Shown: in pieces, positions 8,864 to 17,641 of the stretch
How positions within the stretch are numbered: position 1 is the stretch's first letter
How the letters are laid out: each line of letters starts with the position of its first letter
DNA from: Lentzea alba
GTDB lineage: Bacteria; Actinomycetota; Actinomycetes; Mycobacteriales; Pseudonocardiaceae
Reading direction: 5' to 3'
Length of the DNA: 64,000 bases
Assembly (NCBI RefSeq): GCF_011067745.1
Contig: NZ_JAAMPJ010000018.1
Location: 124,001-188,000 of the forward strand
Notes under the pieces: model-generated
Database searches by the model: none
What the model was told of the DNA's origin: nothing
Seen by the model: only the letters and a program-made list of their open reading frames with translations
Made by a program: the position numbers and the translations under genes

Positions 8864-9643
8864 ATGCGCACCTCGGTCAAAACCACCACCGCCGGAATCG
8901 GACTCGTCGCCGCCGCGGCGATCGGCGTCGCCCTGCTGGGCGCGACGGCCGGCCAGCAGACCGTCACCGCCGTGCCGGAACTGGTCGCTGCCACCGATTC
9001 GGTGGACGCCAAGACCCGCGCGGAGATCGTCCGCGTCGCCGAGCGGGAACTGAACAGCAAGCACAAGGTCGAAGGCGCCAAGAACTGCAACTACTACAGC
9101 AGCAAGATGGGCCAGGGCTGCCAGGCGTGGTGCGCCGACTTCACCCGCTACGTGTGGGACCAGGCGGGCGTGAAGATCACGGGCACCAACTCGGGGGCCA
9201 AGAGCTTCCGCTCCTACGGCATGGCCAACAAGACGTGGAAGAAGGGCTCGAGCACCAAGAAGGTCAAGCCCGGTGACGCGGTCACGTACCGCTTGGACAA
9301 CAAGGACTTCGAGGACGACCACGTCGGCATCGTCACGAAGGTCGACAAGAAGGGCAGGCTCACGGTCGTCTCCGGCAACAGCGGCACGAAGAGCGACCGG
9401 GTCTCCCAGCGCGTGATCCTCGACCCGAAAACGGCCCAGATCACCGGTTACGCCTCGCCCGTCGGCATGAACGCCAAGGCCAGGGGCGACAACGGGAAGG
9501 CGGACGAGAAGTCGAACAAGTCCGGCAAGGGCAAGAAACAGCTGGTCAAGAAGGAACCGGCCAAGAAGACCAAGACCGCCCCGAAGCCCGGCCAGGTCGA
9601 GCCGATCGTGATCGAGAACTACCACCTGTCGCCCGGCAACTGA
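8864..9643 (+). CDS. Secreted CHAP-domain protein with Lys-rich tail
   Basis: 259 residues from ATG at 8864 with GGAG upstream. A hydrophobic signal segment (about 8-30) precedes a CHAP (NlpC/P60-like cysteine amidohydrolase/peptidase) domain. The catalytic Cys90 lies in WCADFTRYVW and His153 in DDHVGIV. The last 60 residues are Lys/Pro-rich, probably binding anionic wall polymers. CHAP enzymes cleave peptidoglycan amide or peptide bonds, acting outside the cell. It stands in tandem with a second CHAP gene 27 bases downstream; no immunity-like gene is obvious. Confidence 0.85.
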   Translation: MRTSVKTTTAGIGLVAAAAIGVALLGATAGQQTVTAVPELVAATDSVDAKTRAEIVRVAERELNSKHKVEGAKNCNYYSSKMGQGCQAWCADFTRYVWDQAGVKITGTNSGAKSFRSYGMANKTWKKGSSTKKVKPGDAVTYRLDNKDFEDDHVGIVTKVDKKGRLTVVSGNSGTKSDRVSQRVILDPKTAQITGYASPVGMNAKARGDNGKADEKSNKSGKGKKQLVKKEPAKKTKTAPKPGQVEPIVIENYHLSPGN

Positions 9644-9670
9644 TCCGTCCCGACCGTGAAGGAGAACCGC

Positions 9671-10324
9671 ATGTTCACCGTCAAACGCGCGGCCACCGCG
9701 GCCCTCGCCCTCGCCGCCCTCATCGGCCTGGGCGCACTCGTCCCCAACTCCTCCCCCACCGCCGACCCGGTCCTGGTCTCCGCCGAGGCCGATCCCGTGA
9801 CCTGGAAGATCCGCGAACGCATCGCGAAGATCGCGATCGAGGAGCGGAACAAGCCCGAGGATCCGCCGGGCAGCAACAACTACCCCAAGCACTACCAGCT
9901 GAACAACAACATCGTGCGCCCCGCCGAGTGGTGCGGGGTGTTCGTCAACTGGGCCTGGTCACAGGGCGGCGCCTCCAAGATCCCCCAGATGAAGGCGCCC
10001 AAGGACAAGAAGGGCAAGGTCAAGCACAAAGAGCAGGGGCACTACGCCACCTACTGGCAGAAGTGGGCCAAGGACACCAAACGGTGGAAGAGCACGCCCT
10101 CCCTGGGCGACGCGGTCGTCTTCGGCAACTACCCGGACGGCAAGGGCCACGTGGCCCTGGTCGTCGACGTGAAGTTCGACAAGAAGGGCAAGGCCACCCA
10201 CGTCAAGACCGTCGAAGGCAACGTGGGCCAGAAGGTCACGTACTTCGACAAGTGGCGCAAGATCAGCGACATCCGGGGTGGCGAGGGCAAGCGCAAGGTT
10301 TCCGGTTTCGTCTCGCCCGTCTGA
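9671..10324 (+). CDS. Second secreted CHAP-domain protein
   Basis: 217 residues from ATG at 9671, with AAGGAG upstream. A signal peptide (about 5-30) precedes a divergent CHAP domain: Cys88 in WCGVFVNWAW and His160 in GHVALVVDV are the candidate catalytic pair. Length and the N-terminal TWKIRERIAKIA helix parallel the preceding CHAP protein, so a tandem duplication followed by divergence is likely. A strong bidirectional hairpin follows the stop. Predicted role: extracellular peptidoglycan hydrolysis or remodelling. Confidence 0.82.
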   Translation: MFTVKRAATAALALAALIGLGALVPNSSPTADPVLVSAEADPVTWKIRERIAKIAIEERNKPEDPPGSNNYPKHYQLNNNIVRPAEWCGVFVNWAWSQGGASKIPQMKAPKDKKGKVKHKEQGHYATYWQKWAKDTKRWKSTPSLGDAVVFGNYPDGKGHVALVVDVKFDKKGKATHVKTVEGNVGQKVTYFDKWRKISDIRGGEGKRKVSGFVSPV

Positions 10325-10338
10325 CGCGCGAAGAGCAC

Positions 10339-10380
10339 GGCAAGTCGGCCCCGCCGAGCACTCGACGGGGCCGACTTGCC
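10339..10380. terminator. Bidirectional terminator between CHAP gene and subtilase gene
   Basis: Two perfectly complementary 15-base arms (10339-10353 and 10366-10380) form a very stable GC-rich stem between convergent genes, as expected of a shared terminator. Confidence 0.8.
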
Positions 10381-10382
10381 TG

Positions 10383-13300
10383 CTATTTCAGGGCGTAGGC
10401 GCGGATGATGGTCTGACTTTGCCTGTTCCCGTCAGCGTCCTTGACGGCCGAGCGCAGCGAGACGAACTTCGCGCCGGCCGGGTGGTGCACCAGCACTGTC
10501 CACTGTGCACGGTCACGCAGGACCGGCGCCGGGCTCCAGGTTCCGCCGTCGTCGTAGGAGACCTCGACGGCCGGCTTGGAAACGCTGCCCGGAGTGGTGC
10601 TGCCGTTGCGCTGCACCGACATCGGGATCCTGAAGGGCTTGCCGGCGGGCGCGGCGTTGCGGTCGTCGAGCTCCGGGGTGAACCGCGCGGCGAGCAGCGG
10701 CAGCTCGACCTGCTGGTGCGGCTGCTGGGATCGTTGCGAGGTGAACGTCCACTCGGCTTCGTAGCGCGTGGTCAAGCCCGCGAAGGCGGAGCGGTCCCCG
10801 GTGGTGCGGGCGGTGTACTCGGCCCGGTCCGGGCCCACCTCGAACGTGCCGTAGGTCGCATCCCCGGTTTCACCGATGATCTTGCCGTCGCGCAGCAGCT
10901 GAGTGCTGCCGGTCAGCCCGAGCTCGCCGAAGCGGCCGGGTTGCCGATCGGACAGCGGGGAGATCTGGAAGATCATGCGGTCGTCGGACCGGAACGCCGT
11001 GGAGCCGGGGCCGCCGTCGGACAGGGAGGGGCCGAACACGCCCTGGTTCCAGTGGACGGTCGTGGTCTTCCCACGGGGGAACACCATCGGCACGTACTGG
11101 ATGAGGTAGGAGACCGCCTGATCGCCGACCACCTCGGCGAAGGTGTTGACGGCCCACGGCACGTCCGGTGTGTAGTACTCGGTCAGGGTGCCGGGCAACG
11201 GGATCGCGACCCGGTCCCGGACGCCGGTCGAACCGGGTGTGGTGCTCGCGTGCACCGACCGGACCTTCGCGAGGTCGCCGGTCCGGTCGTGCCACCGCGG
11301 TGTCGCCGGGATGGCGCGGTCGGTGTGCTTCAGGTGGTACAGGTACGGGCTGCCGTCGAACGACTGGCCGTTCCACTTCGCCTTGGTGGTGCGCGTGGTG
11401 AAGGTGAAGTCGTCGTGCCGGGTGGTCGACGGCCGCACGGTCAGCCGCGGCAGGTCGCCGCTGTACGCCCACACCGACTCCGCGGTGAAACCGAACTCGG
11501 TGCCGGTCTTCCGTTCGAAGTCGAGCTGGGTGTAGACGTCGCGGGCGGACGGGTCGTCCACGGTGATGTCGACGGGCACCGCCTCGCGGGCGTCGAAGAC
11601 CAGCGAGGTCTTCTTGCCGACGGTGAAGGTCGGTTCGACCACGTACGCCCGGCGCCCGGTCGCGCTGTCCCGGACGAAGCCGGTGTAGGTGTACTCGCCC
11701 GCGGGCAGCCGGACCGTGGTGGGTCCGGTGGCGAAGGCCTTGTAGACGTTCTCCTCGTTGATCGGGACGAACCGGTAGCGGTAGTCGACGCTGGGCGCAC
11801 CGTCGTGGGCGATCGCGCTCAGGTCGACGTCGTAGCTCTCGACCTCGCGGTGCACCGCGATCGGTGTGCGCACCACCGTGGTGCCCGCCGTCGCGGTGAT
11901 GGTTCCGGCGAGCGCGCCGGCGGGACCGTGCACCGTGACGTCCGCGGTGACGGTGACGGCGGCCTGACCACCGGCGGGCACGGTCACCGCGGCCGGGGTG
12001 ATGGTGAACATTCCTGGTGGCGCGGAAGATCCGTCCTCGTACTTGAGGTCGGCCGCGAGCGTGAAGGTGGCCGGCGCGTTGCCCTGGTTGGTGTAGGTGA
12101 GGGTCTTCGTGATCGCGCCGGTGTCCTGGTACGGCCACTTCACCCGGCCGAGGTTCAGGCTCGCGGGTGCGGCGGAGGTGGTCGCCACCACCGCTTTGCC
12201 GAGGTCGACCCGGCCCGCGCCCTGGGCGAAGACCGGCTGTCCGTCCTTCGGGGCGGCACTGCCCATGAGCGTGGCCTTGAGCTGGTCCGGGGTCCAGTCC
12301 GGGTGCTGCCCGGCGAGGATCGCCGCCGCGCCCGCGACGTGCGGAGCCGCCATCGACGTGCCTGACAACGGGTGGTGGCTCTGGCCGGGCTGACCGTGGA
12401 CGCTGTGCGCGGCGCGCGCGGCGGTGATGTCGACGCCGGGCGCGGTGATGTCCGGTTTGATCGCACCGTCGCGGTACCGCGGACCTCGGCCGGAGGACTC
12501 GGCCACGGTGTCGTCGCGGTCGACCGAGCCGACGGTCAGCGCCGCGTCCGCGGTGCCCGGCATCCCGACGTACCCGTCGTTGCCCGCGGCGACGACGAAC
12601 AGCGTGCCGGTGTCGGCGGTCAGCCTGTTCACCGCCCGCGACAACGGGTCCGTGCCGTCGCTGCGGTTGCCGCTCAGGCTCAGGTTGACCACGTCGGCGC
12701 CCTGGTCCGCCGCCCACTGCATGCCTTCGATGATCGCCGACTCGGAGCCGCGGCCGTCGTCGCCCAGGACCTTCCCGTTGAGAACGAGGGTGTCCGGGGC
12801 GACTCCCCGATACCGGGCGTGCTCGCCGGTGATGATCGACGCGACGTGCGTGCCGTGGCCGTTGCGGTCGTCCGGGTCGTTCCCACCGGTGAAGTCACGC
12901 GCCTCCACCACCGCACCGGCGAGGTCCGGGTGCGTGGCGTCGATCCCGGTGTCCAGCACCGCGACCTTGGTGCCCGCGCCGGTGTGGCCGGCCTGCCACG
13001 CGGCCGGGGCGCCGATCCGCGGCACCGAGTGCTCCAGCGCCGCCCGGACCCTTCCGTCGAGCCACACGTGGTCGGCGGTGCGCGCCACCGGCCAGAACGC
13101 GCCGGAACGGGCCACGGAGACGGCGGTCGCGCCCACGGCGGGCAGTTCCCGGGTGACCTGGGCGGCGGCACTGCGCTGCGCCGGCCCGGCGTGGTCGACG
13201 ATCAGCGGCAGCCGGTCGGCCGAGGCGTCGTCCAGCCCGGCGGCGATCAGGTCGGTGACGTTGAACAGCCGCGGGTCGAGAACACCCGTCTGCACCAGGG

Positions 13301-13559
13301 CCTGCGCGTCCTCCGGGACGACGTTGAGGTCGCCGCCCGCGTCGGTGAAGGACTCGACCAGGAAGTGTTCCCGGCCCGGCGCGGGCCGGACGTCCACGAC
13401 ACGCCTGCCGCTGACGGTGACGGTGTCGCCGGTCAGCAGCGTCACCGTCGCGGCTTCCGCACCGAGTCGCGCGGGAGCCACTTGCCCGGCAGCCGTACTC
13501 GGCACCGCCGCCACCATCACGAACGCCAGCAGCGCCGGTAAGGCTCGTCTGCTTCGCAT
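10383..13559 (-). CDS. Secreted multidomain subtilisin-like serine protease (S8)
   Basis: 1058 residues from ATG at 13559, which has GGAG seven bases upstream. A signal peptide (1-24) and a prodomain of about 150 residues precede the S8 catalytic domain: Asp203 in VLDTGIDATHPDL, His235 in NGHGTHVAS and Ser402 in GTSMAAPHVAG. About 600 further residues of beta-sandwich-like repeats follow (Fn3-like and jelly-roll-like), as in large actinobacterial exoproteases such as the 1000-residue Streptomyces subtilases. It is divergent from an ECF sigma gene and shares a symmetric promoter element with it, so it is the prime candidate target of that sigma factor. The protease call is firm; the substrates are unknown. 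Confidence 0.92.
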   Translation of the reverse strand: MRSRRALPALLAFVMVAAVPSTAAGQVAPARLGAEAATVTLLTGDTVTVSGRRVVDVRPAPGREHFLVESFTDAGGDLNVVPEDAQALVQTGVLDPRLFNVTDLIAAGLDDASADRLPLIVDHAGPAQRSAAAQVTRELPAVGATAVSVARSGAFWPVARTADHVWLDGRVRAALEHSVPRIGAPAAWQAGHTGAGTKVAVLDTGIDATHPDLAGAVVEARDFTGGNDPDDRNGHGTHVASIITGEHARYRGVAPDTLVLNGKVLGDDGRGSESAIIEGMQWAADQGADVVNLSLSGNRSDGTDPLSRAVNRLTADTGTLFVVAAGNDGYVGMPGTADAALTVGSVDRDDTVAESSGRGPRYRDGAIKPDITAPGVDITAARAAHSVHGQPGQSHHPLSGTSMAAPHVAGAAAILAGQHPDWTPDQLKATLMGSAAPKDGQPVFAQGAGRVDLGKAVVATTSAAPASLNLGRVKWPYQDTGAITKTLTYTNQGNAPATFTLAADLKYEDGSSAPPGMFTITPAAVTVPAGGQAAVTVTADVTVHGPAGALAGTITATAGTTVVRTPIAVHREVESYDVDLSAIAHDGAPSVDYRYRFVPINEENVYKAFATGPTTVRLPAGEYTYTGFVRDSATGRRAYVVEPTFTVGKKTSLVFDAREAVPVDITVDDPSARDVYTQLDFERKTGTEFGFTAESVWAYSGDLPRLTVRPSTTRHDDFTFTTRTTKAKWNGQSFDGSPYLYHLKHTDRAIPATPRWHDRTGDLAKVRSVHASTTPGSTGVRDRVAIPLPGTLTEYYTPDVPWAVNTFAEVVGDQAVSYLIQYVPMVFPRGKTTTVHWNQGVFGPSLSDGGPGSTAFRSDDRMIFQISPLSDRQPGRFGELGLTGSTQLLRDGKIIGETGDATYGTFEVGPDRAEYTARTTGDRSAFAGLTTRYEAEWTFTSQRSQQPHQQVELPLLAARFTPELDDRNAAPAGKPFRIPMSVQRNGSTTPGSVSKPAVEVSYDDGGTWSPAPVLRDRAQWTVLVHHPAGAKFVSLRSAVKDADGNRQSQTIIRAYALK

Positions 13560-13605
13560 CAAAGATCTCCACAGGGTTGTTCGGTTCGACGTGTCGTCGT
13601 GGAGC

Positions 13606-13665
13606 AAGTCACGCCATGTCCCCCTCGCCGGGTTGCAACCTTTCAGGGGGCACATGGCGTGACTT
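13606..13665. promoter_or_regulatory. Mirror-image divergent ECF promoters sharing a palindromic -35
   Basis: A central palindrome GGTTGCAACC (13631-13640) is followed on both strands, after exactly 17 bases, by CGTGACTT (13658-13665 on plus; 13613-13606 on minus). The layout (AAC-containing -35, about 17 bases, CGT-containing -10) is that of ECF promoters. On plus, the start point would fall at or just before the sigma gene's GTG at 13671, implying a leaderless mRNA; on minus, a leader of about 40 bases carries the protease ribosome site. Confidence 0.7.
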
Positions 13666-13670
13666 AGGGC

Positions 13671-14189
13671 GTGAATGCCGGTGGGGAAAAGCCCAAGACC
13701 GAACGCGAGGACCGGTTCGCGGCGTACTTCGCCGAGAGATCGGGCGCGCTGCGCGCGACCGCGTTCCTGCTGTGCGGTGACTGGCACCGCGCGGAGGACC
13801 TCGTCCAGAACGCGTTCGTGAAGCTGTACCTGGTGTGGCACCGGGTCGGTCAGGACGAGAAGCTCGACTCCTACACGCGCCAGATCCTCGTGCGGACCTT
13901 CCTGGACGAGAAACGGCGTGGGTTCTTCCGCCGGGAGCAGCCGATCTCCGATGTCGGGGACCGCCCGCTGCCCGAACCGGACGACCACGTCGAGAACCGC
14001 ATGGTGCTGGCGCACGCGCTCGCCGCCGTCGCTCCCCGGCAGCGGGCCGTGCTGGTGCTGCGGATCTGGGAGGACCTGTCCGTCGAGGACACCGCGAAGG
14101 CGATGGGGTGCACCACGGGGACGGTCAAGAGCCAGCTGGCCCGCGGCCTCGCGGCGATGCGGTCGCTGGTGCCGGCCACCAGCGCATGA
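13671..14189 (+). CDS. ECF RNA polymerase sigma factor, SigE-like family
   Basis: 172 residues. Region 2 (about 12-80) contains FLLCGDWHRAEDLVQNAF and VWHRV, typical of the actinobacterial SigE-type ECF group (SigE family, TIGR02983-like). Region 4 (about 110-165) carries the helix-turn-helix with SVEDTAKAMGCTTGTVKSQL. It starts at GTG 13671 immediately after a symmetric promoter element and is probably leaderless and autoregulated. The next gene encodes a single-pass membrane protein that may act as its anti-sigma factor. Divergent transcription of the subtilase suggests it controls extracellular proteolysis. Confidence 0.9.
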   Translation: MNAGGEKPKTEREDRFAAYFAERSGALRATAFLLCGDWHRAEDLVQNAFVKLYLVWHRVGQDEKLDSYTRQILVRTFLDEKRRGFFRREQPISDVGDRPLPEPDDHVENRMVLAHALAAVAPRQRAVLVLRIWEDLSVEDTAKAMGCTTGTVKSQLARGLAAMRSLVPATSA

Positions 14190-14230
14190 CCACGGGGAAC
14201 AGCTGGGTTTCGCAGAGCAAGGAGTCCGGG

Positions 14231-15046
14231 ATGGATCAGCGCGAGCTGCGGGCGGCGATGGACCACGCCGTGGCGGTGACACTGCCGCCGATGAGGGAAG
14301 AACCCGTCCTGGCGGCCGGACGGCAAGCGCTCAAACGGCGCCGGGCGACGCGGGCGAGCATCGGCAGCGCGGCGGTGGTCGCGGTCATCGCGGCCGGGGT
14401 GGCCGTGCTCGCCCCGTCCCCGAGCCACGACAGCGGCACACTCGTCGCCGACCAACCCTCTGTCGGGCAGAACCCGCCGCCCAAAGGACGCACGGCCACC
14501 TCCGGCGTGCACTACGACCGGGGTGTGGCCCTGGCGGCCGCACTGGACGCCGTGGCACCGGCCGGGTACGCGAAACCGGACGACCTCAGAGGTGTCGGCG
14601 ACTACGCCGGCCGGACGTTGAAGAACCACGAGGCCTTTTCGCTCGGAGTGGTCGACGGCTCAGAGGTGTGGAGCTACTCCGCGGGCACTCCTCTGACCAA
14701 GGACGGCGGTGTCGGCGAAATGATCGCCACGGTCTTCACGCCGGGACGGAGGACGACCGGGGACGGCTGCGGACTGACCCCGGTGCCGTGGGACGCCGCC
14801 CAGGCTCAGTGCACCGAGGTGAACGTCGGCGGCAAGAAGGTCGCGGTCGCGGACGTCACCTACCCGCCCGTCGACGGCCTGGCTCCTGCTCAGTGGGCCG
14901 GCTACCGCGACGCGGACGGCACTTTGGTGTTCGTCATGCAGACCGCCCGAGTCGCCAGGGCAGGCCACCCCGGCTTGAGCGCGATGCCGATGACCGGTCA
15001 GCAGTTGGCCGCGGTGGCCGCTGACCCACGCCTCAGGCCGTGGTGA
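14231..15046 (+). CDS. Single-pass membrane protein, possible anti-sigma partner
   Basis: 271 residues from ATG at 14231, with AAGGAG six bases upstream; ATG at 14186, overlapping the sigma stop, is an alternative. About 40 cytosolic residues, including a short helical segment (ELRAAMDHAVAVT), precede one transmembrane helix (about 42-60). The rest is an extracytoplasmic domain of no family I recognise. The arrangement (sigma gene, then small cytosolic domain plus membrane helix) is common for membrane proteins encoded beside SigE-type ECF factors, but no HXXXCXXC zinc anti-sigma motif is present. The anti-sigma role is inferred from context only. Confidence 0.7.
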   Translation: MDQRELRAAMDHAVAVTLPPMREEPVLAAGRQALKRRRATRASIGSAAVVAVIAAGVAVLAPSPSHDSGTLVADQPSVGQNPPPKGRTATSGVHYDRGVALAAALDAVAPAGYAKPDDLRGVGDYAGRTLKNHEAFSLGVVDGSEVWSYSAGTPLTKDGGVGEMIATVFTPGRRTTGDGCGLTPVPWDAAQAQCTEVNVGGKKVAVADVTYPPVDGLAPAQWAGYRDADGTLVFVMQTARVARAGHPGLSAMPMTGQQLAAVAADPRLRPW

Positions 15047-15050
15047 GAAA

Positions 15051-15087
15051 GGGGCCGTCGCAGGGAAAGACTCCCGGAGACGGCCCC
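15051..15087. terminator. Bidirectional terminator hairpin
   Basis: GGGGCCGTC (15051-15059) pairs with GACGGCCCC (15079-15087), with an inner GGGA/TCCC extension. It lies between convergent genes. Confidence 0.75.
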
Positions 15088-15101
15088 ATCAGCTCGCTCG
15101 G

Positions 15102-17624
15102 TCAGGACCTCCGCGTCACCTTGTTCGCCACGACGAGCGGGGCGAACTGGACCCAGTCGACGTTCGGTCCCCACGCGGCCGGGTTGCCGAAGGTGACCGC
15201 ACCGGCCGGGGTGGCCAGGTCGAGCGGTGACGTCTCCAGCCAGAACCCGTCCCACGTGTAGTTGTGGCGGTACCGGGTGGCCGTCGCCTTGCCGCCCGCC
15301 TCGGTGGCGACGAGCATCCGGTTGATGATGTCGGTGTTGTACGGGTGGCCGGTGTTCTTGTCGGCCTGGGCGTAGGCGACGGTCAGGTTGTACTGGCCGG
15401 CGCCCACCCCGGCGCGGGGAACCGTGAGCGTGCCGTTGTTGCCGAGGTAGCCGACGTAGGAGCCGCCGGACGCCCACGGGCCCGTCGCGATCGTCGCGCC
15501 GCCTGCCAGCTGACCGGCCTCGGCCTCGACGCGGACCGCGTTGCGGTCGGCCGCGGCGTCACGGGTCAGCGTGAGCGTGCCGGTGACGAGCGGGGTGCTG
15601 CCGTCGTTGGACAGCTTGACCTCGGTGATGCCCGCCTTGAGGTGCACCGTGGTGCTGCCGTTCCACGCACCGGCGCAGGTGGTGGTCAAGGTCGCACCGG
15701 TGACCTTGCGGCCGGAGAGCGTGAGGCCGAGCGCGCTCTTGCCGGTCGAGGTCAGGGTGGTGTCGAGCCGGTAGTAACCGTCCTCCGCCGCGGACACGTA
15801 GGTGGTGAGGGACTGGCCCGCCCGCAGGACCGTGCTGGAGCCACGGGCGTCGGACAGCGGGTACACCGTCCTTTCCGGCCCCTTGACCTCGGTCAGGTCG
15901 ACGCGGTCGAGCGTGATGTCCGACGAACCGCCGAGGTACCCGGCGGGACCGCTGGTGCGCAACGAGATCCGGTGCGTGCCCGCGGTGAGCTGGACGGGCG
16001 TGTCGTACCGGCCGCGGTAGGTCCAGCTCAGCGTCGCGGGCAGCGTCAGGTTCCGCACGTGGGCGTCGTCCACGTAGAGAGCCTGCTGACCGACGAACGC
16101 GTTGGTGCCGTAGAAGACGCCGAGGTTGTACGTGCCGGTGCGCGGCACGGTCACGTTGACGGTCACGCGGGAGTCCGGCTTGTTCATGGAGCCGACGTCC
16201 TTGCGGCCGGACGTGGTGTAGCGCATGGCCATGTCCCAGGAACCCGATCCGTCGTCCTGGACGTACACCTGGGCGTTCTCCACCGTGCCGTTCTCGGCCT
16301 CGTAGCTCGCCTGCCACGGCGCGTTCGCCACCGGCGGTGCACCGGAGCCGGCCGGCGTGACGATCACCTGGTACGCGGCCAGCTGGTCGCCACCGGGCAC
16401 CTTGACCGTCGCTTTGCCGTTCGCCACGCGGATTCGCGACGCCGCCACCACCGGCGGCTGTCCCGCGTCACCTTCGTAGCCGCTCCAGCTGACCTTGGAG
16501 ACCCGCACGTCGACCTGGTCGCCGAACACCTTGCGGTCGATGCCCGCGAGAGCGACGTCCACCTCGTTCGCCGTGCCGCCGAGCAGAACCGTTGCCTTCG
16601 CACCACCGCGGTTCAGCGTGGCCATGCCCTGCAGGGTGTCCCGGACGTTCGGCTGCGGCGGCGTCACCTTGACCGTGTTGCCGGACAAGTCCCCGTACCA
16701 CTTCGTGAGCCACCAGCCGCCGTTGGCGCGGCCCGCCCGCACCGCGTGGTCGCTGAGGTTGCCGGCCATGGACCAGAACGCCATGTGACCGTCCACTTTG
16801 GTGTCTTCCAGCATGGTGATCCACTGCACCATCTGGCCGGGCACCGAGGTGTCGCGCTTGTTGGTGTACTCGTTGATGACGATCTCGCGCGGCGAGATGC
16901 CGAGCTGCTTTTCCATCTCGCGGTACTCCGCGTAGTTCTTGCGGTAGTACTGGAGCGAGTCCGGACCGAGCTCGTGCCAGCTGGTCATCTCCGGCAGCAC
17001 GTTGTTGGCCTTGGCGTAGGTGAGGAACTCGCGCAGGTGGTCCGCGCGGTAGCGGGTCTCACCGATGCCGGCGATGCGGGCGTTCGGCAGCACGGACTTC
17101 ACCAGGCGGTAGATCCTGGTCCAGTCGGCGAAGAACTTCTGCTTCTTGTTCGCCCAGTCCGAGTACCAGATGCCGTCCGGCTCGTTGAAGATCGTCCACA
17201 CGAACTTGTCGCGGTCGGGACGCTGGGCGACCTTCTCCAGCTGGGGACGCAACTTCGCGGCGTAGTCGTCGATGCCCAGGTCCTCGTACGGCCACTTGCT
17301 GTACGCGTCCTGCGCGTAGATGTGCATCTCACTGCCACCCGTGGCGAAGAACTCGTCCGCGAGCTTCAGCGCGTCGCCGTTGGGGTGCTGGTCCCCGTCG
17401 GGCGCCTTCTGCGAGATGCTGCGCAGCCGCATGCCGGCGACGAGGTCCTGGGACGGGACACCGGAGTCGCCCAGGCCGTAGAGCATGCCCGTCGCACCGC
17501 CGCGGAACGCGCCGGTCGAGGAACCGAGGTCCACGCGCAGGGTCTCGGTCGCGGCGACGGCGACCGACGGGGACAGGGAGGTGAGCGCTAACGCGGCAAC
17601 GACCGCGCAGGCAGGGAAACGCAT
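15102..17624 (-). CDS. Secreted clan GH-A glycoside hydrolase with C-terminal carbohydrate-binding domains
   Basis: 840 residues from ATG at 17624 with GGAG upstream. Signal peptide about 1-25. The catalytic TIM-barrel (about 30-400) has the acid/base candidate Glu148 in IFNEPDG and nucleophile candidate Glu252 in VINEYTN, as in clan GH-A; the overall look is nearest to GH39-type xylosidase/arabinosidase-like enzymes, but the family is not certain. Three beta-sandwich modules follow; those at about 440-580 and 700-840 begin YEAENG and VEAEAG and resemble CBM6/CBM35. It starts 18 bases after the permease gene and carries a LacI-type operator inside codons 11-15. It probably supplies sugar to the adjacent ABC importer. 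Confidence 0.8.
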   Translation of the reverse strand: MRFPACAVVAALALTSLSPSVAVAATETLRVDLGSSTGAFRGGATGMLYGLGDSGVPSQDLVAGMRLRSISQKAPDGDQHPNGDALKLADEFFATGGSEMHIYAQDAYSKWPYEDLGIDDYAAKLRPQLEKVAQRPDRDKFVWTIFNEPDGIWYSDWANKKQKFFADWTRIYRLVKSVLPNARIAGIGETRYRADHLREFLTYAKANNVLPEMTSWHELGPDSLQYYRKNYAEYREMEKQLGISPREIVINEYTNKRDTSVPGQMVQWITMLEDTKVDGHMAFWSMAGNLSDHAVRAGRANGGWWLTKWYGDLSGNTVKVTPPQPNVRDTLQGMATLNRGGAKATVLLGGTANEVDVALAGIDRKVFGDQVDVRVSKVSWSGYEGDAGQPPVVAASRIRVANGKATVKVPGGDQLAAYQVIVTPAGSGAPPVANAPWQASYEAENGTVENAQVYVQDDGSGSWDMAMRYTTSGRKDVGSMNKPDSRVTVNVTVPRTGTYNLGVFYGTNAFVGQQALYVDDAHVRNLTLPATLSWTYRGRYDTPVQLTAGTHRISLRTSGPAGYLGGSSDITLDRVDLTEVKGPERTVYPLSDARGSSTVLRAGQSLTTYVSAAEDGYYRLDTTLTSTGKSALGLTLSGRKVTGATLTTTCAGAWNGSTTVHLKAGITEVKLSNDGSTPLVTGTLTLTRDAAADRNAVRVEAEAGQLAGGATIATGPWASGGSYVGYLGNNGTLTVPRAGVGAGQYNLTVAYAQADKNTGHPYNTDIINRMLVATEAGGKATATRYRHNYTWDGFWLETSPLDLATPAGAVTFGNPAAWGPNVDWVQFAPLVVANKVTRRS
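17581..17592. promoter_or_regulatory. Intragenic LacI-type operator in the secreted glycosidase gene
   Basis: GTGAGCGCTAAC is identical to the 12-base core of the operator at 22886-22901. It sits within codons 11-15 of the glycosidase, in a position suited to a roadblock or to control of a local promoter. Confidence 0.6.
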
Positions 17625-17641
17625 CGGAGCTCCATTTCGGA

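Noticed and set aside
10278..12365. Long open frame on the plus strand opposite the subtilase
   Set aside because: Antisense shadow of a high-GC gene; the minus-strand reading has a signal peptide and a full catalytic triad, the plus reading has only low-complexity Arg/Val/Gly sequence.
13606..13665. Interpretation of the long inverted repeat as a terminator
   Set aside because: It lies between divergent gene starts, not ends, and ECF promoter elements with identical 17-base spacers account for the symmetry.
15264..17591. Long plus-strand open frame opposite the secreted glycosidase
   Set aside because: Shadow; the minus reading has a signal peptide and NEP/NEY catalytic motifs.
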